A stretch of 64,000 nt of DNA, taken from NCBI GenBank assembly GCA_022360905.1, contig JAKSBX010000210.1, forward strand, positions 1-64,000, read 5' to 3'. The notes beneath the pieces are model-generated. The model did not search any database and was not told the DNA's origin. It saw only the letters and a list, made by a program, of their open reading frames with translations. Made by a program: the position numbers and the translations under genes. Below are positions 46,434 through 55,937 of the stretch, piece by piece (within the stretch, counting starts at the first letter, position 1; every line of letters starts with the position of its first letter). Origin of the DNA: Chromatiales bacterium. GTDB lineage: Bacteria; Pseudomonadota; Gammaproteobacteria; Chromatiales; Chromatiaceae.

Positions 46434-46625
46434 CATTATATTTTTCATACAGTTACAAACCATCAACCCAATTACCACAGCTTACCCATAAGCAAATAAT
46501 GGTTTAATTTGACCAATCTGCCACCATCTATCATAAAGCGGCACAAACCCGAGCTACTGTTCGCCAGGATTAAACGCTATACTAGCCACAGGATGACCTC
46601 TGGCTGAAATCAGGAAAGCCGTTTT

Positions 46626-46778
46626 ATGAAAGCATTGCAATCAGACAACTACCGTAAGCTGAAAAAAACCAATCCGGATGCCTTTCAGGAGTGGATTGCA
46701 GGTAAATCCGATACCGTCAAAAAGGGCGGGGTCAAACTGCGCATCGTCCCCGTACGAAACAACAAAAAAACCAGATAA
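46626..46778 (+). CDS. 50-residue basic peptide
   Basis: The frame runs from ATG at 46626 to TAA at 46778, with AGGAAA about ten bases upstream. It is lysine-rich (KLKKTNPDAFQEW, VKKGGVKLRIVPVRNNKK) with a predicted net positive charge. It lies 21 bases before the unknown membrane protein gene on the same strand, so it is probably its operon partner. No family recognised. Confidence 0.55.
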   Translation: MKALQSDNYRKLKKTNPDAFQEWIAGKSDTVKKGGVKLRIVPVRNNKKTR

Positions 46779-46799
46779 TCCGATTCGCAGTTTAATACT

Positions 46800-47558
46800 G
46801 TGAACGTAGCATTTCCTGCACTCCTCACATTTCTGCTGATCCTGCCCGGCTTTATCTTCCGTGGGGCTTTCACAAGATCGGAAAGAACCCAGCTGGATAA
46901 CCGGCCGTTTACCTCTGAAACTGTCAAAAGCCTGATCCTGGCCATCTTCCTTCACGCACTCTGGCTGAAACTGACAAACCTGATCACGCCGATATCAATC
47001 GATTATCAGGTGTTTCTGACCCTGTTTACCGCCGCAAGGGGCGATCTGCTTGAGCTGGCCATCAACCGCTCCGCCGTACACATGCCCGGCTTCATCACCT
47101 ATTTGATGTCGATCTATATCTGCTCCTATCTGTTTGGCCTGATCGCACAAAAACTGGTGATCAAACTCAAACTGGACCGACACCCCCTTCTGAGCGATTT
47201 TTTTCGCTTCGACACCCCCTGGTTCTACCTTTTAAAAGGCTTCAACGACGAAGGGGACGAGGCGGATTTCGTCAAGCTTGCCGTGACCGTACAACAGGTC
47301 GAAGCAACCTACCTCTACTACGGTATCCTGGAGGATTTCTACCTCACCGACTCAGGAAATCTCGACCGTATCATTCTATCCTCCGTGGTCAGACGCCAGC
47401 TGATTGCAGATGAGGCATCGGTGGATGAAGACGAAACAGAACAGAGTGGTGAAGCACTTCGTTTCTACGAGATATCCGGTGACCGCCTGGTTTTCAAATA
47501 CAAGGATATCACCAGCCTGAATATCGAATACTATAAAATCATAGAGAATTGCAGCTGA
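46800..47558 (+). CDS. Uncharacterised membrane protein
   Basis: The 252-residue protein begins with a GTG, then has a hydrophobic first helix (ALLTFLLILPGFIFRGAF), two further helices (about 45-60 and 100-120), and a soluble C-terminal half rich in acidic residues (DEASVDEDETEQSGE). The frame is clearly coding by composition, but I do not recognise the family. The PGFI motif in the first helix recalls some DUF6338-type proteins; this is not firm. It follows the 50-residue basic peptide gene. Confidence 0.6.
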   Translation: MNVAFPALLTFLLILPGFIFRGAFTRSERTQLDNRPFTSETVKSLILAIFLHALWLKLTNLITPISIDYQVFLTLFTAARGDLLELAINRSAVHMPGFITYLMSIYICSYLFGLIAQKLVIKLKLDRHPLLSDFFRFDTPWFYLLKGFNDEGDEADFVKLAVTVQQVEATYLYYGILEDFYLTDSGNLDRIILSSVVRRQLIADEASVDEDETEQSGEALRFYEISGDRLVFKYKDITSLNIEYYKIIENCS

Positions 47559-47687
47559 GCGGATTAACGATCCCGATACTGGATCGAACCAGAGAGCACA
47601 GCTTGTTTTTAGTGAACTTCAGCCAAAAGTAATCCGCTTCTCAGACAATCAAACTGCTGCAGATAACGCTAACTTTTGCAACCGGCC

Positions 47688-48593
47688 CTAGGTGAACAGA
47701 TCAGCCTTTGCCGCCTGTGTGATGGTATTGATCGCCGGGTGTTTGATGTGCCGCTCAGGCGATATCACATAGAAGCTCTCCGTTACCTCGTCGGATCGCC
47801 CCACAACCTCCACCCGATACTTGTCGATCACATCCTGTTCCACAGCCGTTGGTGAGGTAAACACCCCCGTACCCCGTTCACCAAAGGTCTTCATCAAGGC
47901 CCGGTCTTCAAATTCTGCAACCACTACCGGTTCGATCTGCTGGCGCTGAAACCAGATTTCCAGATTACGTCTCAGGCTACTGCCACTGCTCGGCATCAAA
48001 ATATTTTGCCCATGCAGACTCTCAGGAAACTCTGAACGCAACTGTTGAGCATCATCGGGGGCGGCGAAAAAAGTAATGCCGCTTTCGCCCAAGGCGTGAT
48101 TGTAGGCACGTATGTTCAAAGTGGGGTTGATCGGACTGTCGGCCAGCACCATATCGAGTTTATGTACCGAGAGGTCTGCCAGCAGATCGACCAATGGCGC
48201 TTCATGACAGATCAGTTTCACCGGATCCTGCATTTGCAGCACAGGCTCGAGCACACGATAGGCGAGCAGCTTGGGGACTACCATGGCCACGCCCACCTTG
48301 AGGGTTATGACCGTGCCCTGGGTACGACCGGAGAGCATATCCTGCAGCTCGATACCAAGACGGAACATCTCGTCCGCGTAGGAGAAGACCAGTCGTCCGG
48401 TTTCAGTCAACACCAAACGTCTTCCCTCTTTACGAAACAGCTCACTGCCGACCTGTGATTCCAACTCTCTCAACTGTCCACTGATCGTCTGTGGCGTAAT
48501 GAAGAGCGCCTCCGCGGCCTGCACGATCGTGCCATGACTGGCGACAGCCCAGAAATATCGCAGATGTTTAAGATTCAGTTTGAGATTCTGCAT
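47688..48593 (-). CDS. nhaR: NhaR, LysR-type sodium/pH-responsive regulator
   Basis: The 301-residue protein matches E. coli NhaR in length and in several segments: HLRYFWAVASHGTIVQAAEA, TPQTISGQLRELE, the substrate-domain LSVHKLDMVLADSPI and the C-terminal ISPERHIKHPA. NhaR activates Na+/H+ antiporter genes in response to sodium. It lies in the same direction as, and downstream of, an Mrp antiporter operon, with a palindromic repeat between, so regulation of that operon is a plausible role. A strong GGAGGGA precedes the ATG. Confidence 0.85.
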   Translation of the reverse strand: MQNLKLNLKHLRYFWAVASHGTIVQAAEALFITPQTISGQLRELESQVGSELFRKEGRRLVLTETGRLVFSYADEMFRLGIELQDMLSGRTQGTVITLKVGVAMVVPKLLAYRVLEPVLQMQDPVKLICHEAPLVDLLADLSVHKLDMVLADSPINPTLNIRAYNHALGESGITFFAAPDDAQQLRSEFPESLHGQNILMPSSGSSLRRNLEIWFQRQQIEPVVVAEFEDRALMKTFGERGTGVFTSPTAVEQDVIDKYRVEVVGRSDEVTESFYVISPERHIKHPAINTITQAAKADLFT

Positions 48594-48664
48594 ATTCCCT
48601 CCAGGTCAGGCAGACAAACTTAGACCAACAGTTGCAGCAATCAGCCAACGCCTTGGATCGCTAT

Positions 48665-48685
48665 CTAGGGCCTGTTAACACGAAT
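48665..48685 (+). repeat. Short dispersed repeat, copy adjoining the long palindrome
   Basis: CTAGGGCCTGTTAACACGA followed by AT is a nearly exact copy of the dispersed repeat and overlaps the left end of the element at 48675-48880. Confidence 0.6.
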
Positions 48686-48880
48686 GGCACTTACTTAAGT
48701 CTTTTACGCCCCAATTCTGCTGAAGAAGTTGGGCCACCCTAAGAGATTAACCGCCAATGAACGCCAACCGCCGCGAATCTTCGCTAATAGAGTCCGCTAT
48801 GTGAGAATTTTTCGCGGCATTTTGCGGTGATTGGCGTTCATTGGCGGTTTATTCCCTTAAGTAAGTACCATTCGAGTTAA
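48675..48880. repeat. Long interrupted palindrome, MITE-like
   Basis: Outer arms TTAACACGAATGGCACTTAC (48675-) and the facing end at 48856-48880 pair over 25 bases with two mismatches. Inner arms AACCGCCAATGAACGCCAA (48749-48767) and TTGGCGTTCATTGGCGGTT (48831-48849) are perfect. The element has no reading frame and lies between nhaR and the universal stress gene. Such short palindromic elements behave as non-autonomous repeats; no transposase is seen here. A degenerate copy of the inner arm is at 201-233. Confidence 0.75.
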
Positions 48881-48904
48881 CCCGACCTTGTTTATTAACG
48901 CAAC

Positions 48905-49834
48905 TCATTTTACCGGTGAGACAAAACTTGAAGGTTTCACCGCCAGGATCGAAGCTTTGGCATTCTGCAGTACATCCTCTGCCGTATTGCCGATAAACAG
49001 TCCCGGCACACCGGTTCGTCCTACAGTGCCCATAACGATCAGGTCAGCATTGAGGTCGTCCGAAAGCTGATGTATCACTCTTGAGGCATCGCCATGAATC
49101 AGGTGCACCGCCTCATCATCCGTTGCCATACCGTAATTCTTTAATAGCGCCTGAAGTTTTACTCGGTGATTCATTTCAGTCGTGTTGATCAACAGATTGA
49201 ATTCAGACTGGGACAATCGCGAGCGTCCGTCGCGCAACATCGATTCACCATTTATTTTCCAGGCATGTGCCACACTCAGTTGAGCCGCTTCCCGACGCGC
49301 CAGGGATGAAGCCAGGCCCATCACCAAAGAAGCGCAATTGTCATTCGCCTGGGCCATTGGATCGACCGCCGCCAACACCCGTTTGTATCGGGCGTCTGCA
49401 CCCGGCCTGTCCACCCAGACGGGACAGGGGCACTTGCGCAACAGATGCAGGTCGGTACTCCCCAGCAACCGATCGGAGAGGCCGTCACAACAACGGGCGG
49501 ATTTGATCACCAGATCGTAACGATGGGATATCACCGCCTTGATCACTTCAATGAAGGCTTTACCCACCAACACCTTGGCATAGATCAGGTTGTCACTGGA
49601 TCTGTATGGGTCGGCGAGTTCCTCGAGTTGCTCCAGGCGCTGCTGTGTAAGCATCTCCTGCAGATCGAATTCAAAACGGTCTGTAATATCCCGAGGAATG
49701 TCGATAGGCTCAATCACATCTAGCAAGGTCAACCTGGCATGGTTGTTCTCTGCCAACAGAAACGCCCTTTCCAGCGCATGATCGGCTTGCTCGGTACCGT
49801 CAGCGAAGAACAGAATATTCTTGAAACGTTTCAT
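48905..49834 (-). CDS. Universal stress protein, two UspA domains
   Basis: The 309-residue protein is a tandem UspA protein. The first domain starts NILFFADGTEQADHALERAF; the second ends with the ATP-type loop GDASRVIHQLSDDLNADLIVMGTVGRTGVPGLFIGN split over the domain's end, with the classic G-x2-G-x9-G pattern. Such proteins help stress survival. It closes the Mrp operon, with its ATG 10 bases downstream of the last antiporter subunit stop codon and a strong AGGAGGGATGA Shine-Dalgarno. Confidence 0.88.
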   Translation of the reverse strand: MKRFKNILFFADGTEQADHALERAFLLAENNHARLTLLDVIEPIDIPRDITDRFEFDLQEMLTQQRLEQLEELADPYRSSDNLIYAKVLVGKAFIEVIKAVISHRYDLVIKSARCCDGLSDRLLGSTDLHLLRKCPCPVWVDRPGADARYKRVLAAVDPMAQANDNCASLVMGLASSLARREAAQLSVAHAWKINGESMLRDGRSRLSQSEFNLLINTTEMNHRVKLQALLKNYGMATDDEAVHLIHGDASRVIHQLSDDLNADLIVMGTVGRTGVPGLFIGNTAEDVLQNAKASILAVKPSSFVSPVK

Positions 49835-49844
49835 TTCATCCCTC

Positions 49845-51461
49845 CTAGAGACTCAAAATCAGCGCCAGCAATAGCGCAAGCATCAACATCAACCACCAGA
49901 TGGCTGAATCCCGAAGGCTAGCAATTGGTTGCCCACCAGGCTCGGTCAGTCGATGAGATAGAATCTGTTTCAAAGGCAGCCAGATTTGTTGCACGCCGTT
50001 GTTTACTCTGAATCGGTCTTTATCAATTTGTGAAAAACGGGGGACCAATCGAATGATTCTGAAATCTGTTGGTAACGGTATTGCAACGAACCTTTGCCAT
50101 AACAGCCGTCCAATCAACATCAATACGACAGCGAGAATCAGCGGTAACAGGGCCTTGGCTTCGACTGACATCCCATCCCATGCAAAAGGTGCCCAGACAG
50201 CCACCGGCAGCAGCACCAGCCATCCCAATAACGAGACAGAACCACTTTCAACTGGCCGCTTGCTGCGCTTCAATAACCAGAGGAAGCGTACCGTCAGCAC
50301 GGCTGCCGCAATACCCGCGAGCAACATCAACCAGACAAGGTTGCCATTCAGCGCAGTGGACAGAAGATTCTTGGCGGCCCCGCCACCGGTCAGCGGAAAC
50401 GCCACCAGAGAGAGGCTGAGCAGTATCAATGCGGGCAATATCAAATAGGTGGAAGAGCCCTTCTGCCAGAGGTCCAGCCCCACGAACAGCATCGGTTTGA
50501 CCATCAGATGATGCAGTGCCAACAACACGATGACCGGCAGTATCCCCGCGACCATCCCGGGATGATTCAGACTGAAACCGATCAGCGCACTGAACAGCCC
50601 CATCTTGGAGATACTCGAATAGGCCAGCACACTCCGTGATTCCCGCTGAACCGCACCAATCAGCATCCCAAGGATGACGCCAACTACGCCGAGAAACAGC
50701 AACAATTCGCCCCACAATGGATCGACGGGCGTACCGAACGGAAGGAAACGCAACCAGCCGAGCAATCCCGCCTTCATCATCGGCCCGCTGAGGACCACCA
50801 CACCGAACAGCGGTGCCAGGGTGTAAGCACGAGGTAACCAGAAGTGCAGACCGGGAATGGCGACCTTGATACCGAAACCCAAAAGCAACAGCAGCAAGGC
50901 CGCCTCAGGAAGCGGTTTGGCATGCAGCTCCTCAAACAACAGGGAATCACTGTTCACCATCAGCAGCAGCAATGCAGAGAAGAGCGCCAGCTCTCCGATC
51001 AGGGTAAACACCAGGTAGACACGCGCCGCCTGGCGGGCTCGCTGGGAAGCCCCCCATAACAGACCGTAAGCGCTCAAGCCCATGAGTGCGAAACCCACAT
51101 AAAACGTCAGCATGTCGGCTGCGATGATCAGCAGCAGATTCCCCGCCATGGCAAGCAGAAAACTCTGTTTGCGATAACCGGCGGCCCCCGTCATCAGATC
51201 ATCAGCCGGTATATGGAGAGCGGCCAGCATCCAGATCATCGAGCCAAAAACAAGGAACTGTTGTGCGGTGGTATCGAGTGAGAAGTGCATCCCCAGCATC
51301 AGCCAGGGCAGGCTGATGGCACTATCCGGCTCCCCCATCAGACCGAGATAGAGGGCCGGCAAGGCAGCACCGAACAGCCACCACCGGCTCTGCAGACGGT
51401 GGGCGAAACAGGCCAGCACCAGGGGTATCAGGGGCGGAATCGTCAGCATCAGTGTATTCAT
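49845..51461 (-). CDS. Mrp/NuoL-like antiporter subunit lacking the TM5 glutamate
   Basis: The 538-residue protein has about 14 membrane helices of the NuoL/M/N-MrpA/D family. In the usual TM5 position, where MrpD has E134 (TLELLGLSA) and the next gene has E140, this protein has Ala125 in FALMGLSA. The TM7 lysine (GFGIKVAIPGLHFWL) and the later helix lysine (MMKAGLL) are kept. A C-terminal charged helical tail (about 430-538) precedes a last helix. Its start overlaps the upstream gene's stop by four bases. It is the third large subunit of the operon and may be structural rather than proton-pumping. Confidence 0.8.
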   Translation of the reverse strand: MNTLMLTIPPLIPLVLACFAHRLQSRWWLFGAALPALYLGLMGEPDSAISLPWLMLGMHFSLDTTAQQFLVFGSMIWMLAALHIPADDLMTGAAGYRKQSFLLAMAGNLLLIIAADMLTFYVGFALMGLSAYGLLWGASQRARQAARVYLVFTLIGELALFSALLLLMVNSDSLLFEELHAKPLPEAALLLLLLGFGIKVAIPGLHFWLPRAYTLAPLFGVVVLSGPMMKAGLLGWLRFLPFGTPVDPLWGELLLFLGVVGVILGMLIGAVQRESRSVLAYSSISKMGLFSALIGFSLNHPGMVAGILPVIVLLALHHLMVKPMLFVGLDLWQKGSSTYLILPALILLSLSLVAFPLTGGGAAKNLLSTALNGNLVWLMLLAGIAAAVLTVRFLWLLKRSKRPVESGSVSLLGWLVLLPVAVWAPFAWDGMSVEAKALLPLILAVVLMLIGRLLWQRFVAIPLPTDFRIIRLVPRFSQIDKDRFRVNNGVQQIWLPLKQILSHRLTEPGGQPIASLRDSAIWWLMLMLALLLALILSL

Positions 51462-52960
51462 TGCCGGTACTCCCGGCCGGCAATCAGCTCAGCCCACTCC
51501 AGGGGACTATAGGGTGCGGCGGCAAACAGGCCGATCAGCAGTGCCAGAGCCGCCGTGGTCACTGGCGGCCAGAGCAGTGGATCGGGTAACTCTCTGGCAC
51601 AACCGGCGGTCCTATCCGCCGGCCAAGGCCTGCTCGGCGATTTGAACCAGGCCCGATAGAGGATGGGTAGAAAGTAGGCTGCATTGAGCAGACTGCTGGC
51701 GATCAGCACCGGCACCACCCAGGCTGCTGCACCGGCCTCCACTGCACCCAATCCCAGGTACCACTTGGAGATGAAACCCGCCACCGGGGGGATGCCGATC
51801 ATACCCAGTGCACCGATGCTGAAAGCCAGGGTGGTACCGGGCATACGCCGCCCCACGCCATCCATCTCGCTGATCCGGTGGATACCGAGCGCCTCCGCAT
51901 AGTTGCCGGCGGCAAAGAAGAGCGTGATCTTCATCACCCCCTGATGCACCAGGTGGACCAGGCCGCCGATGGTGGCCAGAGGACCGAGAATCGCTGTGCC
52001 GAGCACGATATAGGAGACCTGACTGACGGTTGAGTAGGCGAGGCGTTTTTTCAGATGATCCTGGGAGAGTGCCTTCAGAGATCCATAGATAATGGTAATC
52101 GAGGCAACCGCACCGAGCAGTGTCAGCACTCCCAGTTCAGCCGCGAACTCGACCCCGTAGACGTCGTAGATCACCCGCACGATACCGAAGGCTCCCGCCT
52201 TGACCACCGCCACCGCATGCAACAGCGCGCTCACCGGCGCCGGCGCCACCATCGCCTGGGGCAGCCAACCATGCAGGGGCACCAATGCCGCTTTCACACC
52301 GAGCCCCACAATCAGCAGCAGAAAGATCCAGCGTAGGGTGCTCTGATCGAGATTCGTATACTGATCGAGGATACCGCCTTCGACGAACTCGACACCGCCA
52401 GTCAGGGTATGCAGCCAGACGGCACCGATCATCAGCAACAGACCACCGAACAGGGTGTAGCGCAGATAGATTCGCGCACCACGCAGGGCCTCCGGCGACC
52501 CTTTGTGGGCGATCAGCGGATAGGTGGCCAGGGTCAAAAGCTCATAGAAGACCACGAAGGTGAACAGGTTACCCGCGAGGGCCAGACCCACCGTTGCCGT
52601 GACGCAGAGGCTAAAGAAACCGAAGAAGCGGCTGCGGTGTGGGGTCCGCTCCAGATAACCGATGGCGTAGATGGTGGTGACCAGCCATAGCAGGGTGGAG
52701 AGCGAGACGAACAGTACCGACAGGGCATCCGCATGCAGGACGAATTCGAGACCGGGTGCCATCGTCCAGCGTGTCTCGAAAACCTGCTCGTGAAACACTC
52801 CCCAGATAAGCACCCCCACCAGCAGCAGCTTGACCAGGGCACCCAGCAGATTGAGCCAGGTCCTCAACCGATGACGCTCCTCCGGCTGAAAGAAGATCAA
52901 CACACCGGGGATGAAGGAGCTGAGCAGAATCCCCACCGGCAACCAGACCGACATCGTCAT
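51458..52960 (-). CDS. Mrp/NuoL-like proton-pumping subunit
   Basis: The 500-residue protein (start ATG 52960, chosen because it forms a TGATG overlap with the upstream stop) is a full NuoL/M/N-MrpA/D family member. The proton-path Glu140 (FVVFYELLTLATYPLI) and lysine (GLGVKAALVPLHGWLPQ) are present. It probably substitutes for the N-terminal part of MrpA, which is not separately encoded here. The name MrpA or MrpD cannot be assigned with certainty from sequence alone. Confidence 0.8.
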   Translation of the reverse strand: MTMSVWLPVGILLSSFIPGVLIFFQPEERHRLRTWLNLLGALVKLLLVGVLIWGVFHEQVFETRWTMAPGLEFVLHADALSVLFVSLSTLLWLVTTIYAIGYLERTPHRSRFFGFFSLCVTATVGLALAGNLFTFVVFYELLTLATYPLIAHKGSPEALRGARIYLRYTLFGGLLLMIGAVWLHTLTGGVEFVEGGILDQYTNLDQSTLRWIFLLLIVGLGVKAALVPLHGWLPQAMVAPAPVSALLHAVAVVKAGAFGIVRVIYDVYGVEFAAELGVLTLLGAVASITIIYGSLKALSQDHLKKRLAYSTVSQVSYIVLGTAILGPLATIGGLVHLVHQGVMKITLFFAAGNYAEALGIHRISEMDGVGRRMPGTTLAFSIGALGMIGIPPVAGFISKWYLGLGAVEAGAAAWVVPVLIASSLLNAAYFLPILYRAWFKSPSRPWPADRTAGCARELPDPLLWPPVTTAALALLIGLFAAAPYSPLEWAELIAGREYRQ

Positions 52961-54414
52961 CACGCCCCCCCGCCCACATAGGCACTGATTGGAAGCAACT
53001 CCCAAACCGCCGAGGCCCAGAAACCCAGCAACAGGGTTGCGATGAGCGCCAGCAGAACCGCCGGTATCTCTTCACGACCCGCCGAGAGTGAGGGACCGAC
53101 TCCCTCACCTGGAGCAAAGGCGTAACCGAGCAGACGGAAGATATAAGCGCCAGCCAGCAGGGTGCCAACGGCGATCACCGGAAGCCAGACATACTGTCCG
53201 GTAATAAAGGCGCTGGAGAGCAGATGCCACTTTGCCAGGAAGCTGCCGCTGGGGGGCAGGCCGATCAATGCCACACCGGCCAGTGCAAGGGTAAAAGCGG
53301 TCACCGGCAGAGCCCGCGCGGTACCCCCCAGCTCGGCGATGCGATCGTGGCCTGCCCGCTGCATGATCACCCCCGCTGCAAGAAAAAAGGCACTCTTGGC
53401 AAAACCATGGGTCAGGGCCAGCAGCACCAGGGCGCCTAGCGCAACATCCCTTGCCGCGCCTTCCGGCAGTGCCGTCAACAGGGGCAGAAACAGGAACAGA
53501 TATCCGAGCTGGGCAACTGTTGAGTAAGCAGCCATCAGCTTCAGCCTCTCCGCCTGCAGGGCGGCCCAGGATCCCCAGACCACAGCGACGGCACCAAGCA
53601 GACCGAGGATCACAGCCGCCGCCTGGGTCACTACCCCGTCGAACAGTGAGAGCCAGAGTCTCAGGATCAGGTAGAGGGCCGCCTTCACCACCAGCGCGGA
53701 GAGCACTGCACTGACCGGTGCCGGAGCATTGGCGTGCGCCGGGGGCAGCCAGAAGTGGAGTGGAAAGAGAGCCGATTTAATCAGCAGTCCGCCGGTCATC
53801 AGACTCAGCGCCAGCCAGGCGGCGGGGCCTGCCTCGATCGCATCGGCCAGGGCAGCCATATCGAGTGTGCCATAGCCGGCGTAGATCAGCGCAACACCGA
53901 TCAAGAAAGCCATCGAACCGAGCAGTCCCATGACCAGATAGCGCAATGCGGCCTGCAGCGACTCCCGGCTGCCGCCGAGACAAGCGAGTACCACCGCCGA
54001 AAGCCCCAGCAGCTCCAGGGTGACATAGAGATTGAACAGGTCACCGGAAAGAAACAGGGCGTGCAGAGCTGTGATCAGCAACAGCCAGAGCACCCAGAAC
54101 TCACCACGCCGTTCCGCCTTGGAGAAATAGACACTGGCATAGACCGCCACCGCCATGCTCACCAGGCTCGACATCAGCAGCATCAGCAGACTCAGGCCGT
54201 CTGCGCGCAGCGCGATACCCAGTCCCGGTGTCCAGCCACCCAGTGCCAGCTCAATGGGCCCGGACTCAACCACCTGACGGCCGACCAGCAGCACCACCAA
54301 CAGAGACAGAGCGGTGCCGAAGACGCCAATCCAGGTGGACCTGCGAATCCACAACAGTGCCAGCAGTGCACTGAACAGCGGTACGGCAATGGGCCAGATC
54401 AGCAGGTTATTCAT
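52960..54414 (-). CDS. mrpD: MrpD-like Na+/H+ antiporter subunit
   Basis: The 484-residue protein has about 14 membrane helices, the TM5 Glu134 (TLELLGLSA) and the TM7 lysine (LLIKSALFPLHFWLPPAHAN). By its position directly after the MrpC-like gene it corresponds to MrpD. Together with the small subunits it forms the antiporter complex that exchanges Na+ or K+ for protons. It overlaps the upstream MrpC-like gene by eight bases. Confidence 0.85.
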   Translation of the reverse strand: MNNLLIWPIAVPLFSALLALLWIRRSTWIGVFGTALSLLVVLLVGRQVVESGPIELALGGWTPGLGIALRADGLSLLMLLMSSLVSMAVAVYASVYFSKAERRGEFWVLWLLLITALHALFLSGDLFNLYVTLELLGLSAVVLACLGGSRESLQAALRYLVMGLLGSMAFLIGVALIYAGYGTLDMAALADAIEAGPAAWLALSLMTGGLLIKSALFPLHFWLPPAHANAPAPVSAVLSALVVKAALYLILRLWLSLFDGVVTQAAAVILGLLGAVAVVWGSWAALQAERLKLMAAYSTVAQLGYLFLFLPLLTALPEGAARDVALGALVLLALTHGFAKSAFFLAAGVIMQRAGHDRIAELGGTARALPVTAFTLALAGVALIGLPPSGSFLAKWHLLSSAFITGQYVWLPVIAVGTLLAGAYIFRLLGYAFAPGEGVGPSLSAGREEIPAVLLALIATLLLGFWASAVWELLPISAYVGGGA

Positions 54415-54688
54415 CCGTCATCTCCCGCAAACGACGGTTGAGTGCCAACGCCAGCGCGGTGGCGCTGATGGCCACCACCAGACCGGTCAGCACCAGGGCA
54501 TGAGGAACCGGATCCGTGGGCATCGAATCACCCCGGTAAGCAAGGGATACAAAGACCAGGAACACCCCGGCGCCGCAGACGTTCAGGGCCAGCAGCCTCG
54601 GCAAAAGGGTGTCACGTAACAGGGTCGCTCTCACCCCGAGCATGAAAAGCACCGCACCGGTCAGAGCGTAGATCAGGGCCTGAGTCAT
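54407..54688 (-). CDS. mrpC: MrpC-like (NuoK-like) antiporter subunit
   Basis: The 93-residue protein has three membrane helices of the NuoK/MrpC family (LIYALTGAVLFMLGV, NVCGAGVFLVFVSLA, PVPHALVLTGLVVAIS). It overlaps the MrpB-like gene by four bases and mrpD by eight bases, so the operon is translationally coupled. Confidence 0.85.
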   Translation of the reverse strand: MTQALIYALTGAVLFMLGVRATLLRDTLLPRLLALNVCGAGVFLVFVSLAYRGDSMPTDPVPHALVLTGLVVAISATALALALNRRLREMTDE

Positions 54689-55653
54689 GTTGAGACCTCC
54701 CGGTTAGGATCCCGGTCACCCGCTGACGACCAATCGCCCGGCCTGCCACCCCGGTACGCCAACACCAGGGCCGCGGCAATCGAGGCTGTGGCAGCACTCT
54801 CGATCAACAGGATCAGGCTGCCTGACCAGGCTTCAGGGTATTGCAGGACCGCACCACCGCTGAGTGTCACGCCGAGACCGATTAACAGAAACAGCCCCGT
54901 TCCGGCCACCAGCAACCAGCGCAACAGTCGACCATCGGGCAGTCCCGCCGCATCATACCCCGCCAGCCTCAGCACAATCCCGGCAGCCGCCAGGGTGGCC
55001 CCCGCCTGGAAGGCTCCCCCCGGTGCATGGGCGCCAACCCAGAGCAGATAACCGGCGGTCACGACCAACAGAGGAACCAGCCACTGAACCAGACCACAGA
55101 AGACCGGACCGGCCTGTCGATAACCCCTGCGCTGCCTTCCGACCACCACCACCCCGAGTACGGCTGTCAACACCACCACCAGTTCGAGCAGGGTGTCGTA
55201 AGCCCGATAGTTGAGCAGTACGGCCGTGACCGGGTTGGAGACCCCGCTGCGATCCAGCATGGTGTTGGCAAGTTGCGCCAATCTCTCCACCGGTTCGGCA
55301 TAGATGGTCAGCCACAGCACCCAGCCGATCAGGCAGGTCATGATCAACACGAACAGATCCACCAGCCAACGACTGAGCCGTGACAGCTTTCCAGCGGTCT
55401 CATTGCCAGCTACCCCATCCCGCAACGCGACCAGCAATAGAGCGCCGGACAAACCGGCTCCAATGGCTGCCTCGGCCAAGGCCAGATCGGGGGCCTGCAG
55501 CCTTGCCCAGACGATCGCCAGCAGCAGACCAAAGGCGATGAACAGAACCACGCCCCGTCTCAGGTCATCGCTGGAGAGTGCCGCCCAGGCCAGACCGATC
55601 AGCATTGCCGCCAACAGCAGATCCGGAAGTATCGTCAGATTCAGATCGATCAC
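54685..55653 (-). CDS. Fused MrpA C-terminal (DUF4040) and MrpB subunit
   Basis: The 322-residue protein combines two known pieces. Residues about 1-85 match the DUF4040/MrpA C-terminal membrane segment (LAEAAIGAGLSGALLLVALR), and about 185-310 match MrpB (LVPLLVVTAGYLLWVGAHAP, GGAFQAGATLAAAGIVLRL). In the usual Mrp operon the first piece is the end of MrpA; here it is joined to MrpB and the remaining antiporter module is carried by separate large subunits. Confidence 0.8.
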   Translation of the reverse strand: MIDLNLTILPDLLLAAMLIGLAWAALSSDDLRRGVVLFIAFGLLLAIVWARLQAPDLALAEAAIGAGLSGALLLVALRDGVAGNETAGKLSRLSRWLVDLFVLIMTCLIGWVLWLTIYAEPVERLAQLANTMLDRSGVSNPVTAVLLNYRAYDTLLELVVVLTAVLGVVVVGRQRRGYRQAGPVFCGLVQWLVPLLVVTAGYLLWVGAHAPGGAFQAGATLAAAGIVLRLAGYDAAGLPDGRLLRWLLVAGTGLFLLIGLGVTLSGGAVLQYPEAWSGSLILLIESAATASIAAALVLAYRGGRPGDWSSAGDRDPNREVST

Positions 55654-55937
55654 TGTCGGCGCCTCCTGAGGGCATATTGGGAGATCAGATGGGCTGAAGC
55701 GGCACTGCCGAGCAGAGCCAGCAGCCAGATCAGCAACAGTTTCAATCCCACCAGCAGGGATGCATGCAACAGCGCAACCCCGACAATCACCAGCCCCAGA
55801 CCCAGGTTGTCCGCTTTGGTCAGGGCATGTAGCCGGGAGTGCAGATCAGGCAGTCTCAGCAAACCGATGGCTCCGAAGAAAAAGAAGACGATACCGCTGA
55901 ACACCAGGATCAAAGCCAACAGATCAAGCATCGTCAC
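55650..55937 (-). CDS. mrpG: MrpG subunit
   Basis: The 95-residue protein has three membrane helices with the MrpG motif GAIGLLRLPDLHSRLHALTK. It overlaps its neighbours by four and 14 bases. Confidence 0.88.
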   Translation of the reverse strand: MTMLDLLALILVFSGIVFFFFGAIGLLRLPDLHSRLHALTKADNLGLGLVIVGVALLHASLLVGLKLLLIWLLALLGSAASAHLISQYALRRRRQ

